Source of the DNA: Flavimaribacter sediminis
Lineage (GTDB): Bacteria > Pseudomonadota > Alphaproteobacteria > Rhizobiales > Rhizobiaceae
Length of the DNA: 64,000 bases
Direction: 5' to 3'
NCBI RefSeq assembly: GCF_019492055.1
Contig: NZ_JAICBX010000001.1
Location: forward strand, 1,488,001-1,552,000
The translations under genes and the position numbers were made by a program. Of this stretch, positions 18,193-26,387 are shown one piece after another. The notes under the pieces are model-generated. The model was not told the origin of the DNA. It saw only the letters and a program-made list of their open reading frames with translations, and did not search any database. Position 1 is the first letter of the stretch, and each line of letters opens with the position of its first letter.

Positions 18193-19178
18193 ACGGTAGC
18201 CTCGCAGATCAGTTGCGTCGTGTATGGTCCGTCACCGCGAAAGACGTGGGTAGCAGTTGTGCAGCGCCACCGCCCGTCGACCAGCGAGCGGATGCCAGAA
18301 ACATTGACGTAGGATTCCGCCCGGGCGCTCGGCTCGCCGTCGATCTCGAACGTCGCCTGCCCCTCACCGCGCTTCAGTGCGGCCGCCGTCGCCCTTGCCT
18401 GCTCACGTGCGTCGTTTTCGTTCTGGAAGTTCTGCCGAAGCAGATACTCCGGCCCCTCTTCGCTGGCCTGGACAACGACTTCCTTGTCGACACCCTCCAG
18501 GCGGTCGAACCAGACGGCACGAACAGTCGAGTGCTTCGGAACGTTGACCGTGGTGACATTATAGCTAAGCACGTTGCCTGGCCGCATGACCTGAATTTCT
18601 GGCAGGCTACTGGAGCTTGCCGATTGCCCCTGCCCGCGCGGAACCACGATCAATCGTCCCTCTTTCACCGAAACGGCAGCGTCCAGCTTCCTACCCAGCC
18701 TTGAAGCGAATGTGACATCGCTCTCGCCGAACTGGCTTTCGAATTCGACCGACTTTCCCGCGATCTCGTTGGACAGCGCCAGAGACAAGCCCATGCGGTC
18801 GGCGAGCTCGTCGAAGATGTCTCTGTAGGACGGATAGTCTTCTTTGCGATAGGATTGGTCGCGACCTTGCTTTGCTTCTGAAAGACCGTCCAGAGATCTT
18901 GCTGTGACTGAAATCACCTGAGGCCACCCGTTCAGGGACACCTGGTCGACGATGAAGGTTCCGAAATCCTGAATGTCATCTTCGTAGCCGGCCGAAACCT
19001 GCAGCTCGGCCCCCTTCTCAGGTGGCGCAATGACACCGTCCTTATCGTCGATGTCGATCCGGACATTGTCGTAGTCGTGGCCGACTCCATCCGTAATCGT
19101 GAGACTTAGTAGACCCGACAGAATGTTTCCTGTTACATCTGTTCCGTCGGCAATGATTTGAATCCGCGGTGTTGCCAT
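18189..19178 (-). CDS. Phage late control D family protein (tail hub)
   Basis: A 329-residue protein of the P2 gpD/T4 gp27-like baseplate hub family. The typical start is an IIADGTDVTGNI segment with ITDG...DYDNVRIDIDD, followed by a domain containing SVTARSLDGLSEAKQGRDQSY and a C-terminal LVDGRWRCTTATHVF. In contractile or Mu/P2-like tails this protein forms the hub through which the tape measure and DNA pass. It follows the tape measure gene by 6 bases, as expected for this module. Confidence 0.83.
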   Translation of the reverse strand: MATPRIQIIADGTDVTGNILSGLLSLTITDGVGHDYDNVRIDIDDKDGVIAPPEKGAELQVSAGYEDDIQDFGTFIVDQVSLNGWPQVISVTARSLDGLSEAKQGRDQSYRKEDYPSYRDIFDELADRMGLSLALSNEIAGKSVEFESQFGESDVTFASRLGRKLDAAVSVKEGRLIVVPRGQGQSASSSSLPEIQVMRPGNVLSYNVTTVNVPKHSTVRAVWFDRLEGVDKEVVVQASEEGPEYLLRQNFQNENDAREQARATAAALKRGEGQATFEIDGEPSARAESYVNVSGIRSLVDGRWRCTTATHVFRGDGPYTTQLICEATV

Positions 19179-19184
19179 ATCTGA

Positions 19185-21374
19185 TCACCCGTAAACCGGG
19201 CCGCCTTCCATGGATGTCTGCCGGGCATCCATCAGAAGGCTGCGCAGCTGGACGCCGAGCTTCTTTGCGATCTCATCAGCGTTGGAGCCGGTAATGTGCT
19301 GGGTGATATTCATGGTCACTCCCCCGCCTAGCTTGTGGTTCGGCGTCACGTAACTGTTGCGACCGGGCGTGATCATCTCCGTACCCCTCTCGTTGATCGA
19401 GTACGTGAAACCAGCTCGCATCGGGCCACCGGCAGCTCGGTGTCGCTTGGCGCCAGGAGCGACCGGCTCACTTGAGGTCGAGCCCCGATTATCGACAGCT
19501 TCCCTCAGGGCATTTCCGGCCTTTTTGAAGTTCCCGTAGAGGCTCATATTCTCGCCCCACCACTTGGCGCCGTTCTGTACCGCTTGCATCGCTGAGATAA
19601 CCACTTCGATTGCATTGGCGATATCAGCGAAGATTTTGCCGATTTTCTCACCCCAAGAGCGCCAGGCTTCGACGTCGGGTGATGTCTGAGCCCAGTTGAA
19701 GAGCTTCTCGAATTTCTCGATGAGCCCCTGTAATTTCTCCGCCACTTCGGGAGAGATTGCGCTTTTGAAGCCCTCGCCCACGCCCTCGAGCCCTGCTTTG
19801 ACGCCCTCCCACTTGAATGCCGCCAGCGTGCCGAGACCACCTACGACGATTCCGAGTGGACTGAGAACTAAGCCGAGGGCACCGGACAGGCCGGAAAAAA
19901 TGAGCCCGAGCGGAGCAATAGCGGCAATGCCTACTGCAGCATATGTCCCCATCTCCAAGAGCCGCGGATTGACAGCAGCGAGCTTGTTCAGAAATGCGGT
20001 GAGTGCATCGAAGGCTTTCGATACGGTCGAAAGAACACCAGAGTTGGCGATCGCGATAAACATGTTCTCGGTTGCTGCGACAATCGCTGCCCATTCGCCG
20101 ACGATACCACCCATCATGATGCCGGCCATCTTTTGGCTGACACCGGGTGACTCCCTCAGTGTTCTCTCGACGGCAGACTGCATATCGGAATAAAGGATCG
20201 CCGCCAGGCGCGAGCCCATACGGACGTCGAAGATCTGGGTTATGTCCGTGATCGTGGCATTCTTGTCGCGAAGCGTGCCCAGCAATTTCAGCAAGTCGAC
20301 CTTCTGCGCGCCGACCAGGACCGCGTTCTGCATCGCTTCGGCAATGTCTGAGCGCAGGGCCTCGTCACCGAAGGACTGCACGATCAGGTCGGTCAGCTGC
20401 GCCGCCATGCGCGTTGGGGCGCCGGCCAGCGTCTTGTCGTCGAGGATTGATTGAATTTCACCAGACAAGTGCGATGCGTCGATGCCTTCCGCGAGAAGAG
20501 ATCCGATGATTGATCGCGCTTCTATCTTTTCCTGGTATTTGACGAAATCTGCCATATCGATGTTCAGGCGCTCGAATGCTGCCAACATCGGCTTGGTCGG
20601 CTTGGCCATACGCACAAGGGCTGACCTTAGGGCAACACCCGCTTCACTGCCCTTTATACCGTTGCGCGCCAACTCGGCAGCCACGGCCGACACTTCTTCC
20701 AGCGACATACCAGCGATGGCCGCCAGCGGTGCGACATACCGGAAAGTGTCTCCCATTAAGCGAACGTCTGTGTTCGACGTTGTAGCCGCGTATGCAAGGG
20801 CGTCATTCACCCGCTGCATGGAGGCCGTCACCTGGTCGAACGTAGCCATTGGAAGCTTCATGGCCGTCATCACGTTCGTGGCGATGTCGGTCGCTTCGCT
20901 GTTCTGCAACTTGCCGGCCATGGCAAGTTCAAGTGTACCTCGAAGCGAGCCCATCGCCTGATCGTATGTCAGGCCCGCCCGAAAGAGTTCCTGGGCGGCT
21001 TCTATGATTTGCTGGTTGGTAAACGGGAAGTCCTTGTTGAGCTTTTGAGCGTAGTCCTCCAGTGAAGTGCGCTGCTGCTCCGTCAGGAGTCCGAAGGCCT
21101 GCATGGCGTTGCCGGCCTTTTCGAAGTTGTAGACCGACTTGGCCGCGGCGGCGGCGCCCAGACCGAGCGGGGCTCCAATGCCGGCGGCCGTGTACGTGTT
21201 GCTGCGTAAACGCCGGCCAGCGCCCGAGATAGCGCCAGGCAAGCCGCCCATGCCGACAATTCGCCGGGTCGCCTTGTCAAGCGTGCCGAGAGTGCCGGTA
21301 ATCTTCTTGGCCGGACCACTGACGTGGTCGACGAGCTGCATGATCAGGCGGGCTGTTTTCGCATTGTCAGCCAT
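19185..21374 (-). CDS. Phage tail tape measure protein
   Basis: A 729-residue protein that sets tail length and is threaded through the tail tube. It has an N-terminal amphipathic region (LVDHVSGPAKKITGTLG), a TP901-type core (EEVSAVAAELARNGIKGSEAG, FRYVAPLAAIAGMS), a central hydrophobic stretch (about residues 470-525: TYAAVGIAAIAPLGLIFSG and following), and a Gly-rich C-terminus with a YSINERGTEMITPG motif common to tape measures. At this length the tail would be roughly 100 nm by the usual 0.15 nm per residue rule. It overlaps the upstream gene by one base. Confidence 0.9.
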   Translation of the reverse strand: MADNAKTARLIMQLVDHVSGPAKKITGTLGTLDKATRRIVGMGGLPGAISGAGRRLRSNTYTAAGIGAPLGLGAAAAAKSVYNFEKAGNAMQAFGLLTEQQRTSLEDYAQKLNKDFPFTNQQIIEAAQELFRAGLTYDQAMGSLRGTLELAMAGKLQNSEATDIATNVMTAMKLPMATFDQVTASMQRVNDALAYAATTSNTDVRLMGDTFRYVAPLAAIAGMSLEEVSAVAAELARNGIKGSEAGVALRSALVRMAKPTKPMLAAFERLNIDMADFVKYQEKIEARSIIGSLLAEGIDASHLSGEIQSILDDKTLAGAPTRMAAQLTDLIVQSFGDEALRSDIAEAMQNAVLVGAQKVDLLKLLGTLRDKNATITDITQIFDVRMGSRLAAILYSDMQSAVERTLRESPGVSQKMAGIMMGGIVGEWAAIVAATENMFIAIANSGVLSTVSKAFDALTAFLNKLAAVNPRLLEMGTYAAVGIAAIAPLGLIFSGLSGALGLVLSPLGIVVGGLGTLAAFKWEGVKAGLEGVGEGFKSAISPEVAEKLQGLIEKFEKLFNWAQTSPDVEAWRSWGEKIGKIFADIANAIEVVISAMQAVQNGAKWWGENMSLYGNFKKAGNALREAVDNRGSTSSEPVAPGAKRHRAAGGPMRAGFTYSINERGTEMITPGRNSYVTPNHKLGGGVTMNITQHITGSNADEIAKKLGVQLRSLLMDARQTSMEGGPVYG

Positions 21375-21721
21375 TAGGAGACTCCTGGTGCTAATTTGTA
21401 GGCGAACGTCTCGTGCGGCCGCGCAAAGGCCTCGAAGAGCCTACCTGCAGGTGAAAGAAAGCCGCGAGTGCCAGACCCTGTGTCGCCGAGATCAAGCGCT
21501 GTGATTTCAGCGGCTGTGCCGAAAAGCAGCTCGATATCTGTTGTTCGACTGCGGATCTTCCACACATGGCGATACCCGGCGACAAGGCTGGATATGCGCC
21601 AGGTTTCATCGACGTCATTGAGGATCTCAAACGCTGCCGGCTTGGCCAGCGTTGTCGGCGTACCGGAATAGCCGCCGATATAGTTTCGAGCGAGGCTCAA
21701 TGCTGTGTAGATGTCACTCAT
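21374..21721 (-). CDS. Hypothetical phage structural protein, 115 residues
   Basis: A 115-residue mixed alpha/beta protein (MSDIYTALSLARNYI...). No family was recognised. Its ATG follows the stop of the 50-residue gene directly and its own stop overlaps the tape measure start, so it is tightly coupled inside the virion gene run. Position between capsid and tape measure suggests a head-completion or tail-assembly component, but sequence gives no direct support. Confidence 0.6.
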   Translation of the reverse strand: MSDIYTALSLARNYIGGYSGTPTTLAKPAAFEILNDVDETWRISSLVAGYRHVWKIRSRTTDIELLFGTAAEITALDLGDTGSGTRGFLSPAGRLFEAFARPHETFAYKLAPGVS

Positions 21722-21874
21722 TCAGACCTCGTTGATTTGTCGCCCGTGTCTCCCGGCTGAAATCGGGGTCGGGCGGGCGACAGCCGTTTCCCGGCGCCCG
21801 ATGGCGGCGACCAGTTCACGCCACCTTTCGCCCGGCTGCGCAAGGCCTGCCAGCCGGGAGCTTCTGAGTTTCAT
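21722..21874 (-). CDS. Small basic phage protein, 50 residues
   Basis: A 50-residue, Arg-rich protein beginning MKLRSSRLAG. It is supported as a real gene by its coupling: its ATG shares a base with the capsid stop (TGATG) and its TGA is immediately followed by the ATG of the next gene. No family was recognised. The high charge could suit a head-completion or DNA-contacting role; this is speculation. Confidence 0.5.
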   Translation of the reverse strand: MKLRSSRLAGLAQPGERWRELVAAIGRRETAVARPTPISAGRHGRQINEV

Positions 21875-23760
21875 CAGCTGTTTGGAACTCGATACGCGCC
21901 GCGGAAGTCGACGGCGCCACATCCGAAATCAAGTGTTACCCTGAAGTCACTGCCGAGGGTGTCGAAGCCTTCGCGGACCGCGATCTGCGGACCTTCAGCG
22001 CCAGAAAGATATGAGTATTCGATCACAGGCAGGATTGTTGGGTCAGCCCACAGGTACCAGGCGTTTGGCTGATCATCTAGCCATGGGTCAACTACTGGCA
22101 CCAGATCATTGGTGAAGGAATTGCTGTCTTCGTAGGTCGTTGGATACGTAGTTGAAAGCAGCTGCTTAGCATCGACTTCGAGGTCAGTTGGCACAAGCAG
22201 GTACTTCGGAGAGATGTTGATCCTGGTCTCCCCGTCGATGTCGGTCTGCTTGAGGAACGCCTTACGAGCAAGCTTCAGCCCGTCCAGATCCAGCCCGTCG
22301 GGAGCGCCAGCCAGGTTGTTGTGATCGGCGTGGAACAGCGCTTTGTTATCCTCTGCCATCGTCGGGCCGGCCCACGAATTTTCCGCCAGCAGCTTCGCCA
22401 GAAGCTTACCCTCCGTTATTGCAGCCTTTCTGCCAGCGGTCGTCGCCCACTGCGTGAACGCGCCGAGGTCGTCATTGATGAGTGCTTGGCGAGTCAGACT
22501 GAAGATTGCTGAAAAAGTGTCGATTTTGTAGCTCTCAGCCACTTCACTTCGGCTGAAGCTCTTGACCTCGCCATGCTCGTTGACCTTTTCCAGCGGACCG
22601 CCATCGGAAATCTTGATGGCCGTCTTCGGACGGAAGTCGGTCGCGGTCGATGGTTTGGCGATAACCGTTTTGAGTTTACTCTGAGAGTTCTCATAGGCTG
22701 CCATGAGAGTTCTTCGGCCGGCGCCCTGAAGAAGATTTGGGAAATCGCTTGTGCCGTGCGCAGGGCGCATGCGGCTGTAGTGTCCGCCCAAAAAGAGGTC
22801 TTCGCGGCTCATTCCACGGGTGTTTACGCCTTTGGCTTCGATAAGGCCGCGGGCGAAGTCTTCAAGTCGAAAGCCCATAAACTGCCGTGCTTCATCGGAC
22901 GGCTTAGTCCCGGACATGCGGGAGTATAGCGCATCCTCCATCGCCCGTTGCTGCCGGTCAAATCTCTGATCGCTGTCGCCATAACCACCTATGGCAGATT
23001 CAGCATAGGTTGGCGTACGCTCTTCCTCTTCGATCTTTCGCTCGAGGCAAAGGTTGCGGAAGTCAGCCATCGACGTACCGCGGCGAACTTCCTCTTGTAC
23101 GAATCCGAAGCTGTCGTTGTCGACATTCATCGACCGCGCCAGGTTGATCATTTCCTCGACACGCTTGCGTTCCTTCTCGGTCGGCTCGCGGCCGGCCGCA
23201 CGGATCACTTCGTCGATATCCGGATTCGAATTCTCAGTCCGGGTTTGAAAGTCGGGCATTCTGTTTTCCTTTCGAGAATGAGCACCGGCATCCGCGGGAA
23301 CTTGTACTGCGGAAATTTCCATGGGCTCCCAGTCGATCGCTGTCAGCGTCGGGAGTTCGTTGGTGTCACCGTCTTTGCGGTTGTATTCCCAGACCTTGTA
23401 GCCAACGCTGATATTCAGCGGGTGGCCGTCGGCCAAATCCTGAAGCAGACGTTCACCAAGCTCGCTTTTTGAGAACTTTATTTTGCAGTAGCCTTTTCCG
23501 TCCTGGATCCGGACGCTTCCCGGGACGACTGTTCCGATCCGAGTTTCCATCGAATAATTATCGTGGGTGTCCAGAAGCGGCATGGTGTCGAACCGATCCA
23601 TTCGGATCGCGTCCTTCGACACATCGAGCATTTCCATGTAGTAACCACCAGAGCGCCAGTCGTAGCGTTTGACTGCGGCGCCGGTGGTCCAGATGATTTC
23701 TGCTGTACGGCTCTCAACGTCAGTTGATTGAGGCGCCTGACGATTGATGATTTCAGGCAT
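21874..23760 (-). CDS. Prohead protease / major capsid protein fusion
   Basis: A protein of about 628 residues joining two functions usually encoded separately. The N-terminal part (about 1-165) resembles an HK97-type S78 prohead protease: MPLLDTHDNYSMETRIGTV supplies the catalytic-His-like region and later segments form the beta core. After a linker (AHSRKENRMPDF) comes a capsid domain containing RRTLMAAYENSQSKLKTVI, ARKAFLKQTDIDGETRIN, YLLVPTDLEVDAKQLL and a C-terminal DTLGSDFRVTLDFGCGAVD, typical of HK97-fold major capsid proteins. Self-cleavage would release the capsid protein. A GTG six bases upstream is an alternative start. It overlaps the HTH gene by 8 bases. Confidence 0.85.
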   Translation of the reverse strand: MPEIINRQAPQSTDVESRTAEIIWTTGAAVKRYDWRSGGYYMEMLDVSKDAIRMDRFDTMPLLDTHDNYSMETRIGTVVPGSVRIQDGKGYCKIKFSKSELGERLLQDLADGHPLNISVGYKVWEYNRKDGDTNELPTLTAIDWEPMEISAVQVPADAGAHSRKENRMPDFQTRTENSNPDIDEVIRAAGREPTEKERKRVEEMINLARSMNVDNDSFGFVQEEVRRGTSMADFRNLCLERKIEEEERTPTYAESAIGGYGDSDQRFDRQQRAMEDALYSRMSGTKPSDEARQFMGFRLEDFARGLIEAKGVNTRGMSREDLFLGGHYSRMRPAHGTSDFPNLLQGAGRRTLMAAYENSQSKLKTVIAKPSTATDFRPKTAIKISDGGPLEKVNEHGEVKSFSRSEVAESYKIDTFSAIFSLTRQALINDDLGAFTQWATTAGRKAAITEGKLLAKLLAENSWAGPTMAEDNKALFHADHNNLAGAPDGLDLDGLKLARKAFLKQTDIDGETRINISPKYLLVPTDLEVDAKQLLSTTYPTTYEDSNSFTNDLVPVVDPWLDDQPNAWYLWADPTILPVIEYSYLSGAEGPQIAVREGFDTLGSDFRVTLDFGCGAVDFRGAYRVPNS

Positions 23761-24181
23761 GACCACCCCCCGCGAGTGTCATGGCAATCTTCAGCGCATT
23801 GAACACAAGCGCGTGCAATTCGACGACGATCGCACCAGGCTGGGATGAACGGACATCCTGAAGCTGCTTTCGACTGCGAACTGCGGTGAAGCACCAACCG
23901 GTGGATTCTTCCTTTTCGATCAAGATCCAGCAGCGATTTCGGTTGGCCGTGAAAAGGTGGACGAATTCCGGCTGAAGCTGCGCGATGATCGATGCAGCGA
24001 GCGGACCTGAGATATTTGCTGCCTTCATGAGCTCAGAAACTGAGAGCATCAGAACAGCGTCCATTGCCGTCATGCTTTCGCCGGTTCGACGCTCTAGCGG
24101 CAGCATTGCGGAAAGTTGATTCACTCTCGGCTGAGATAGCCCCATGGCCTTTGCTATCTGCCGTTCCGAGGGTCTTGCCAT
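23753..24181 (-). CDS. HTH-containing phage-element protein
   Basis: A 142-residue protein with a clear helix-turn-helix at the N-terminus: RQIAKAMGLSQPRVNQLSAM (about residues 7-26) resembles the HTH of ParB/sigma-type DNA-binding proteins. The rest is helical and ends in GGGHA. It precedes and overlaps the protease-capsid gene, the place where portal or terminase genes would usually stand. A regulatory or small-terminase-like DNA-recognition role is possible, but the length and missing motifs do not allow a choice. Confidence 0.55.
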   Translation of the reverse strand: MARPSERQIAKAMGLSQPRVNQLSAMLPLERRTGESMTAMDAVLMLSVSELMKAANISGPLAASIIAQLQPEFVHLFTANRNRCWILIEKEESTGWCFTAVRSRKQLQDVRSSQPGAIVVELHALVFNALKIAMTLAGGGHA

Positions 24182-24515
24182 GATGGTTAATCCAATAAGA
24201 TTTTCTGATCGAGTCGATTTAACGATTGCATATTAACTGATGACTCCGATAACCAGTGTGCGTCAAGAGTCCCGAAAAATATTCTAAAATGCGATTTAAT
24301 ATCAATGTCTTGCATACACCTATTTCTGAAGGCGGTGGTCCCACCCCCTCAGCTGATAAGTTTTCTTACAGAAACCGGAACCGCGAAAAAAAATTTGCTG
24401 AACACGCTCAAATGCTGCGCTGCGCCGCACCCGCGGGCGGGCGTGGGCGGGCCGAAGAACCTAAGGGTGGGGGGGTGGTAGGCGTGGTGGAGGTGGGATC
24501 GATGCTGAGTTCGGG
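24182..24515. other. Divergent intergenic region with G-rich tract
   Basis: A 334-base gap between the minus-strand HTH gene and the plus-strand fragment at 24516. The left part is AT-rich. The right part (24435-24505) is extremely G-rich on the plus strand and contains GGGCGGGCGTGGGCGGG at 24435-24451, a canonical four-run G-quadruplex motif, followed by a run of seven G. No convincing gene is seen. It could be a control region or the scar of a deletion. Confidence 0.5.
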
Positions 24516-24899
24516 ATGAGTGACGAGACTGCCCGCAAGATGATGCAGGTAGCGAGCGTCTATGGCTCAAAATACGAATTAAGTTCGTATTTGCCACCCA
24601 CAGCCCTTTACGAACTCGCCGCCCCGAAGACGCCACTCGAAGTCCGTAAGAATGTCGAGGCGCTTCTGGTCGACGGTCAGAAGGTCACCGTCTACCCTTT
24701 GCCCCTCACCTGCCCTCAAGGGCAGTCGCATACATCTGATCGGCTTGGCATCGAAACTGCCGGCCATTATCCGCGGAATCCAAAACATCTGACTTCGAAA
24801 ACGACCGCCTTTATTTCTGAAGTCGGCCTAGAATGTGAATGGCAAAAAGAAGCTGTTAATACTAACCAAACGGCACTGCGATTAGGTTGGTTCAGCTGA
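24516..24899 (+). pseudogene. Probable gene fragment related to DUF3102-like/ParB-like proteins
   Basis: A 127-codon frame whose first 60 residues contain ASVYGSKYELSSYLPPTALY and then ELAAPKTPLEVRKNVE, close to the helical LPPTxLYxLAAPxTPxxVR pattern found in phage and plasmid DUF3102/ParB-like proteins. After VDGQKVTV the sequence loses that character and becomes rich in Pro, His and Cys, as if a frameshift or recombination had removed the natural C-terminus. It is on the plus strand, opposite to most element genes. The match is from memory of the family pattern and is not verified. Confidence 0.4.
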
Positions 24900-24936
24900 T
24901 CATACGTGACAGCCAGCAACATCCTGGGATGGAGAA

Positions 24937-25179
24937 ATGAAGATGCAAGTAGAAATAGAAGATCCACATGCCATCACTTGTTGGACCTCATACAGTATCT
25001 ATCCGCAGTCCTCGCCTCACGTAGGGCTGATGGTAGAGACGGATCTGGAGCTTGAGGAAGAGAATTCAGGCTATGATGCTGGGGCGTTGGCGAGCTTACA
25101 AGCTGCAGTCGAAGACTTCATCGCCGCGAATCCAAATATCAAGTTTGCCTACTACCACTCAATTCTGGCTGGCAAATGA
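24937..25179 (+). CDS. Small hypothetical protein
   Basis: An 80-residue acidic protein (MKMQVEIEDPHAITCW...) with alternating strands and one amphipathic helix (AGALASLQAAVEDFIA). No family was recognised. A GGAG lies just before the ATG; a second in-frame ATG at 24943 has better spacing and would remove two residues. Its stop overlaps the start of the next gene by 4 bases, so the pair forms a small operon on the plus strand, opposite to the phage structural genes. Confidence 0.55.
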   Translation: MKMQVEIEDPHAITCWTSYSIYPQSSPHVGLMVETDLELEEENSGYDAGALASLQAAVEDFIAANPNIKFAYYHSILAGK

Positions 25180-25415
25180 CAACGACCTCCCGTGACAAGC
25201 TTGTCTGTGTATGTGGACACGAAGGCTACTTAAAGCTTCGTGAAAGCGATCACCCGTATGGTGCCATATGGGAAGAATATAGTTTGGAAGGATTTGAAGG
25301 CCAAACGCTGACTATAACGGAATTCAAAGAACGTCCGAAAAGCGTACTTCGCCATCTAAAACCTAAATGTACTGTGTGCGGACAAACGCAAATCCGTTAT
25401 AAGAAGTCACGCTAA
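25176..25415 (+). CDS. Small zinc-ribbon-like protein
   Basis: A 79-residue protein with two Cys pairs: CVC near residues 11-13 (LVCVCGHEGYL) and CTVC near residues 65-68 (KPKCTVCGQTQIRY), a spacing compatible with a zinc ribbon. A basic tail follows. It is coupled to the upstream 80-residue gene by ATGA. Its 3' end overlaps the convergent gene at 25407, which also encodes a protein with two Cys pairs. Function is unknown; DNA, RNA or protein binding are all possible. Confidence 0.55.
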   Translation: MTTTSRDKLVCVCGHEGYLKLRESDHPYGAIWEEYSLEGFEGQTLTITEFKERPKSVLRHLKPKCTVCGQTQIRYKKSR

Positions 25416-25628
25416 TTGGCGTTTTGAACTAGTGACAAGCTTCTCTGATCCACAGGCCACACACACGGCCTTACGACGATCAAATTCACTGGTAAGCCCC
25501 AAGGAGCGAGAAATTACATTCACCTGCTGCCGTGGAGATATTTCAGCCCGTGTCGCGAGGCAATCATCGCAATAGGCGTCTGGCGACGACTTTGTAATGA
25601 AATTGTAAACTCGCTCAGGATTGTCCAT
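25407..25628 (-). CDS. Small protein with two Cys pairs
   Basis: A 73-residue protein with AYCDDCLATRAE near residues 19-30 and AVCVACGSEKLV near residues 54-65, a likely zinc-binding pair, separated by a helical segment (PRQQVNVISRSLGL) that could form a short helix-turn-helix. No family was recognised. An AAGGG lies just before the ATG, somewhat close. It is convergent with, and overlaps by 9 bases, the other zinc-ribbon-like gene. Confidence 0.5.
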   Translation of the reverse strand: MDNPERVYNFITKSSPDAYCDDCLATRAEISPRQQVNVISRSLGLTSEFDRRKAVCVACGSEKLVTSSKRQLA

Positions 25629-25634
25629 CGCCCT

Positions 25635-25835
25635 TCATATCAGACGGGGGCGTGTTTTCACAATCCTTATGGCCCTTTCATATGCCAGGACTTCCCTCTC
25701 CGCTCGTGCAATTGCGTCGCTTTGTTGCGAGATGCCCGTTTGGACGTCGAAATACTGTAGATCTCCCGATCTCAACAATTCGAGATCCCTACGAGTAGCT
25801 TCAGCCAATCTTGAATAATGTTCGAGTGCTTCCAT
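25635..25835 (-). CDS. Small helical hypothetical protein
   Basis: A 66-residue, mostly helical, charged protein (MEALEHYSRLAEATRRDLEL...). The ATG at 25835 is chosen because GGGAG lies 7 bases upstream; in-frame ATG codons at 25841 and 25859 and a TTG at 25886 would give longer forms. No family was recognised. It lies 6 bases upstream of the 73-residue gene on the same strand. Confidence 0.45.
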   Translation of the reverse strand: MEALEHYSRLAEATRRDLELLRSGDLQYFDVQTGISQQSDAIARAEREVLAYERAIRIVKTRPRLI

Positions 25836-25886
25836 CTTCATGCTCCCTAAAAAGCTCATAGGATGAGATTCGATTGGCTTCGTCAA

Positions 25887-26003
25887 TCAAGGGCTCACTC
25901 CGGCGATAAGTGCGGCGAGAAATATAAACGCGCCGATGCATGCGAGCACACCCGGGAATTGGAGCGCCAATTTTTGCCATCTCTGATGCGGATTAATGAT
26001 CAC
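25887..26003 (-). CDS. Possible single-pass membrane microprotein
   Basis: A 38-codon frame starting with GTG at 26003 and preceded by AGAGGAT about 9 bases upstream. It encodes a short polar head with Trp and Lys, then the hydrophobic stretch LACIGAFIFLAALIAGV, then SP and stop. One predicted membrane helix in a phage-type element is compatible with a holin-like or regulatory microprotein, but evidence is limited to composition and the ribosome-binding site. Confidence 0.32.
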   Translation of the reverse strand: MIINPHQRWQKLALQFPGVLACIGAFIFLAALIAGVSP

Positions 26004-26067
26004 TATATCGTATCCTCTTAACTTCTTTCCTTAGTCCTTGAACCTTTGATCTAAGCAACTAACAAAC

Positions 26068-26114
26068 GCAGTAATCCCAGCGCGGCGGGTGCATGGGCCC
26101 GCCGGGATTACTGC
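26068..26114. repeat. Perfect 11-bp inverted repeat, GC-rich inner stem
   Basis: GCAGTAATCCC (26068-26078) and GGGATTACTGC (26104-26114) are perfect inverted repeats. Inside them GGCGGG and CCCGCC can extend pairing. The whole is bracketed by the direct repeat GTCCTTGAACCTT. It could be a cruciform, a transcription terminator without a T-tract, or a protein-binding site. Confidence 0.6.
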
Positions 26115-26387
26115 TGTCCTTGAACCTTCGAGAGCCGAAGTTTCCTTCAGAACGCATCCGCCCTACGCCATATGACGACGCATAGCCCGGGGGCTTCATG
26201 GAACGGTTTCTTTTGGCTCAGGCGCCTCACTGCGACGGGGCCGAACTCCCGTGCTGGTCTCGCAGTCCCACCGAGCACTTAGGTAGCCCGGTCACCATGG
26301 CAATCCCGCACTTTCCAGCTTCGCCTCCCGCGCACAGTGCTCCATTGCCACCCCTTGCGCGATTACCGGCAAAGCGCCTTGAAGTGT

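Noticed and set aside
24256-24519. 87-codon plus-strand frame over the G-rich tract
   Set aside because: Translation is low-complexity Gly/Arg/Val from the G-rich DNA; not credible as a protein.
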